The notes beneath the pieces were generated by a model, which had not been told where the DNA came from, ran no database searches, and saw only the letters and a list, made by a program, of their open reading frames with translations. Both the position numbers and the translations under genes were made by a program. Below are positions 61,158 to 64,000 of a stretch of DNA of 64,000 bases, piece by piece (within the stretch, counting starts at the first letter, position 1; every line of letters begins with the position of its first letter). Source of the stretch: Massilia sp. BSC265 (GTDB lineage Bacteria; Pseudomonadota; Gammaproteobacteria; Burkholderiales; Burkholderiaceae_D); assembly GCF_000740675.1 (NCBI RefSeq), contig NZ_JPXI01000019.1, forward strand, positions 1-64,000. The letters run 5' to 3'.

Positions 61158-62525
61158 TCAATCCTCCGACATCGAAGTGCGTGCACGGTCGACGATCGGC
61201 TTGAGCAGGTAGCTCATCATCGAACGCTCGCCCGTCTTGACGAAGATCTCGACCGGCATGCCCGGCTGGATATCCAGTTTCTTGGCCGCGATGATGCGGG
61301 CGCCTTCCGGCGTCACGCGTGCCCTGACCTTGTAATAGGGATGGCCAGTACGCTCGTCCACGCTTCGGTCCGCCGACACCTGGATCACTTCGCCAGGAAT
61401 ATGCGGGGTGCGATTCGTATTAAAGGCGGAGAAGATCATCTCGACCGGCAGGCCGACATGGACCTTGTCGACCAGGTGGACTTCCAGCTGACCCTCGGCT
61501 ACCAGCTGATCGTCGGCCGGGACGATGTCCATCATCTTGGCGCCCGGCCCGACGATGCCGCCACGCGTGAAGATGGTCGAGTTGACGACGATACCGTCAG
61601 CCGGTGCCTTGACCTCGGTGTTGGCCAGGTCGTATGTCTGCGCCTGCAGGCGTGCACCCTGTCCTTCGGCCTCGCGCTGCACGTCAGCCAGTTGAGAACG
61701 TACTTCCTGCTGGAAGCTCTGGCTGCGCTGCACCTTGCGCAGCTTGAGCTCCATTACTTGGCGTTGAGCACGGCCAATATTGCCGATGTCCTGCGATATC
61801 TCACCGCTCAGCTGGGCATAGGTGCGCTCCAGGTCGAGCAAGCGGTTACGGGCCACGTAACCCTCTTTTGCCAAGTCGCGCATGCCTGTCAATTGTTCCT
61901 TTAGGAATTCAATCTGCTGGCGCTTGCTTTCGCGCGATTCCTGCAAACCTTTGATTTGCATCTGGAGGCCGGCGATATTCTCATCGATGGCTGTCAGTTC
62001 GCTTTCGAGCGCCATGCGGCGCGAGCTGAACAGCTGGTTCTGCAGGGCCATCGCTGCGACCACGTCCGGATCGTTCTTGTACGGCGCAAGCGCTGCCGGG
62101 AAAGCGATGCTCTTCGCGCCGTCGCGTTCGGCCTGCAGGCGGGCTTCGGTGGCACGCGCCGTGATGAATTGGGCGCGAGTCGCGTCTACCTGCGCCGCAG
62201 CCTGCACGTTGTTCATGCGCACCAGCACCTGATCCTTGCGCACCACGTCGCCGTCCTTGACCAGGATGTCGTGCACCATGCCGCCCGTCAGGTGCTGGAC
62301 GGCCTTGCGGTTGCCCTCCTTGACGACGGTCGCCGGCATCGGCACGCCGCGATCCAGGGGAGCGGTCGTGGCCCACAGCAGGAAACCGCCGAAGCCGGCG
62401 GCGACCACGAACCAGCCGATTCGCGCATAGCTGCGCGGGTCGGTCTGCACGTCCACCGGCGAAGCTTCGTGCGAAACCACTTCGGCGGCGGCGTTTTGTT
62501 TGTTGACTTGAGTAAGTTTCATCAT
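61158..62525 (-). CDS. HlyD family type I secretion adaptor
   Basis: A 455-residue inner-membrane protein with one N-terminal membrane segment (about 33-51, IGWFVVAAGFGGFLLWATTA), a lipoyl half (VHDILVKDGDVVRKDQVLVR), a long coiled coil (about 140-300) and the conserved C-terminal beta barrel with VKAPADGIVVNSTIFTRGG and GLPVEMIFSAFNTNRTPHIPG. It bridges the ABC exporter and TolC protein. The ATG at 62525 overlaps the exporter stop (ATGA); a second ATG follows at once. Confidence 0.92.
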   Translation of the reverse strand: MMKLTQVNKQNAAAEVVSHEASPVDVQTDPRSYARIGWFVVAAGFGGFLLWATTAPLDRGVPMPATVVKEGNRKAVQHLTGGMVHDILVKDGDVVRKDQVLVRMNNVQAAAQVDATRAQFITARATEARLQAERDGAKSIAFPAALAPYKNDPDVVAAMALQNQLFSSRRMALESELTAIDENIAGLQMQIKGLQESRESKRQQIEFLKEQLTGMRDLAKEGYVARNRLLDLERTYAQLSGEISQDIGNIGRAQRQVMELKLRKVQRSQSFQQEVRSQLADVQREAEGQGARLQAQTYDLANTEVKAPADGIVVNSTIFTRGGIVGPGAKMMDIVPADDQLVAEGQLEVHLVDKVHVGLPVEMIFSAFNTNRTPHIPGEVIQVSADRSVDERTGHPYYKVRARVTPEGARIIAAKKLDIQPGMPVEIFVKTGERSMMSYLLKPIVDRARTSMSED

Positions 62526-64000
62526 TCCTGTTCCGTACGCATCGGCTGAGCTTGCTGACTTGCCTGTGCTTTTGCTTGTGCCTGCAACTGGGCCTGGTGT
62601 TGTGCCTGCTGCTGCGCCATTGCCTTTTGGTTCGCTTCCTGGATCGCGGCCATGACCTGCTCCGTCGGTCCGAACAGCTGTGCCGCACCATCGCGCATCA
62701 AGAGCAGTTTGTTGGTGGCGCCGATGATGCTGGTACGGTGCGTGATCAGTACGATCGTCTTGCCGCGGCGGCGCAGGTCGAGCACCGCCTGCACCAGGGC
62801 ATGTTCGCCGACCTCGTCGAGGTTCGAGTTCGGTTCGTCCAGCACGATCAGTGCAGGGTCGCCATACATTGCGCGGGCCAGGCCCAGGCGCTGCTTCTGA
62901 CCACCGGACAGGCCGGCGCCGCCATCGCCCAGCGGGGTGTCGTAGCCTTTCGGCATGTGCAGGATCATGTCGTGCACGCCGGCGCGTTTGGCGGCCTCGA
63001 CCACTTTCTCCGCGTCGACTTCTCCGAAGCGCGCGATGTTGTCACTGACGGTGCCGCCGAACAGTTCGATGTCCTGCGGCAGGTAACCGATATTCGGGCC
63101 CAGCTCACCCTTGTTCCAAGTGTAGATGTCGGCGCCATCCAGGCGCACCTTGCCTGCCACTGCCGGCCATACACCAACCAGCAGGCGTGCAAGGGTTGAT
63201 TTGCCGGAACCCGACGGGCCGATCACCCCGAGGGCGTCACCCGGTCCGATGCCAAATGACAAACCACGTACCACGGCCTGGGTTGCGCCCGGCGGTGCGG
63301 CAGTCACGGCCTCGACGGTAAGGATACCCTGGGGCTTCGGCAACTCCATGCCGGCGCTGCGCTCCGGATTGTCGCCCAACAACTTCACCAGGCGGTCGTA
63401 AGCGCTGCGGGTGCTGGACCACGACTTCCATACCGCGATCACCTGCTGCACCGGGGCGAGCGCACGGCCAATCAGGATCGACGCGGCAATCATCATACCC
63501 GGGGTAATCCGGCCTTCGATCGCCAGCAGGGCGCCGAAGCCCAGTACCAGCGAGGTCAGCGCCGTCTGGGTGAACTTGGTAAGTGCACCGACCACACCGG
63601 CCTTCTCGCTGGCCTCGGCCTGGAGATTGAGGAAGCGGCTGTGCAACTTGAACCAGCGGCTCATCAGATTGGGCAGCATGCCCATCGACTCGATGACTTC
63701 GGCGTTGCGCAGGTTATTGGTTGCCAGGTTGCCGGACATGACCGCCATGGTATTGGCTTCGGCGAGTGGCTTGCGTGTGACCTTTTCGTTGATGACGGCC
63801 AGGACGATCAGGACGAGCGTGCCGCACAGCGCAAACAAACCGAGCCAGGGCTCGAACATGAAGATCACGATCAGGTAGATCGGGAACCAGGGGGCGTCGA
63901 AGAACGCGAACAGGGCATTGCCGGTTAAGAACTGGCGCAGGTTGGTCAGGTCGTTCAGTGCCTGTCCTGCATTGCCGCCGGACTTCTTGAGATTTTGCTC
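62522..64000 (-). CDS. Type I secretion ABC permease/ATPase (N-terminus outside window)
   Basis: The frame is open to the window edge, giving the last 492 residues of a PrtD-type exporter. The membrane part includes LRQFLTGNALFAFFDAPWFP and IYLIVIFMFEPWLGLFALCG; the ATPase has Walker A GPSGSGKST, signature LSGGQKQRLGLARA and Walker B ALIVLDEPNSNLD. The last 45 residues are Gln/Ala-rich (QQQAQHQAQLQAQAKAQ). PrtD-type transporters export proteases, lipases and S-layer-like proteins without cleaving a peptide. The DUF4214 protein is the nearest candidate cargo. Confidence 0.93.
   Translation of the reverse strand, partial: EQNLKKSGGNAGQALNDLTNLRQFLTGNALFAFFDAPWFPIYLIVIFMFEPWLGLFALCGTLVLIVLAVINEKVTRKPLAEANTMAVMSGNLATNNLRNAEVIESMGMLPNLMSRWFKLHSRFLNLQAEASEKAGVVGALTKFTQTALTSLVLGFGALLAIEGRITPGMMIAASILIGRALAPVQQVIAVWKSWSSTRSAYDRLVKLLGDNPERSAGMELPKPQGILTVEAVTAAPPGATQAVVRGLSFGIGPGDALGVIGPSGSGKSTLARLLVGVWPAVAGKVRLDGADIYTWNKGELGPNIGYLPQDIELFGGTVSDNIARFGEVDAEKVVEAAKRAGVHDMILHMPKGYDTPLGDGGAGLSGGQKQRLGLARAMYGDPALIVLDEPNSNLDEVGEHALVQAVLDLRRRGKTIVLITHRTSIIGATNKLLLMRDGAAQLFGPTEQVMAAIQEANQKAMAQQQAQHQAQLQAQAKAQASQQAQPMRTEQE

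Overview
The window is GC-rich, densely coded chromosome of a betaproteobacterium, most probably Massilia or a close relative in the Oxalobacteraceae (Burkholderiales). This rests on the high GC content, the gene order yebC-purD-hemF-nadD-rsfS-rlmH-maf-rng, and the style of the accessory genes (a DUF4214 secreted protein beside a type I exporter, a DUF2325 protein under a Fur box, small hypothetical proteins). No phage, insertion sequence, plasmid function or CRISPR array is visible. The genus is inferred from gene content, not from a marker search.

Layout. 1-4.3 kb: the 3' end of an M1 peptidase overlaps a DUF6702 protein, which overlaps a TonB-dependent receptor; a 2OG-Fe(II) dioxygenase follows. 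4.4-10.6 kb: a shortened DUF1800 protein on the minus strand, then an RND efflux pair and a small exported protein. 10.6-14.4 kb: a Ser/Gly-rich ElaB-like membrane protein, a Fur-controlled DUF2325 protein, an acyltransferase and tRNA-Thr(CGT). 14.4-22.7 kb: fbp, pepN, a DUF4136 lipoprotein, a four-gene minus-strand operon (EamA transporter, mgsA, qor, 40-residue membrane peptide) and a DUF2182 protein. 22.8-30.2 kb: the housekeeping run from yebC to rng. 30.3-36.4 kb: an ACAD-fold protein coupled to a hybrid histidine kinase, a CYTH-CHAD protein behind a Pho-box-like sequence, and a DsbA-family protein.

36.3-44 kb holds the most coherent system: a six-gene minus-strand operon fdhB-fdhA-fdhD-tupB-tupC-tupA. 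It encodes a two-subunit NAD-type formate dehydrogenase (the diaphorase is a NuoE-NuoF fusion), its sulfur-transfer chaperone and a tungstate-type ABC importer. The linkage predicts a tungsten-dependent formate dehydrogenase that is expressed together with its own metal supply. A divergent AMP-forming ligase lies upstream.

45.6-57.7 kb: a small conserved protein, a GH1-like/SDR fusion, lipid A/O-antigen genes (msbA, O-antigen ligase, a divergent family 2 glycosyltransferase), a small possible ribbon-helix-helix protein, a DUF5694 protein and dnaE. 57.8-64 kb: trhO, then a DUF4214 protein next to a type I secretion operon (ABC exporter cut by the window edge, HlyD-type adaptor, TolC-type outer-membrane protein).

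Scattered between genes are six copies of a palindromic, REP-doublet-like repeat built on GTAGGGTGGGC / GCCCACCCTAC, mostly downstream of genes and often between convergent genes. They are the main non-coding signal here and look like a REPIN family mobilised from elsewhere in the genome.
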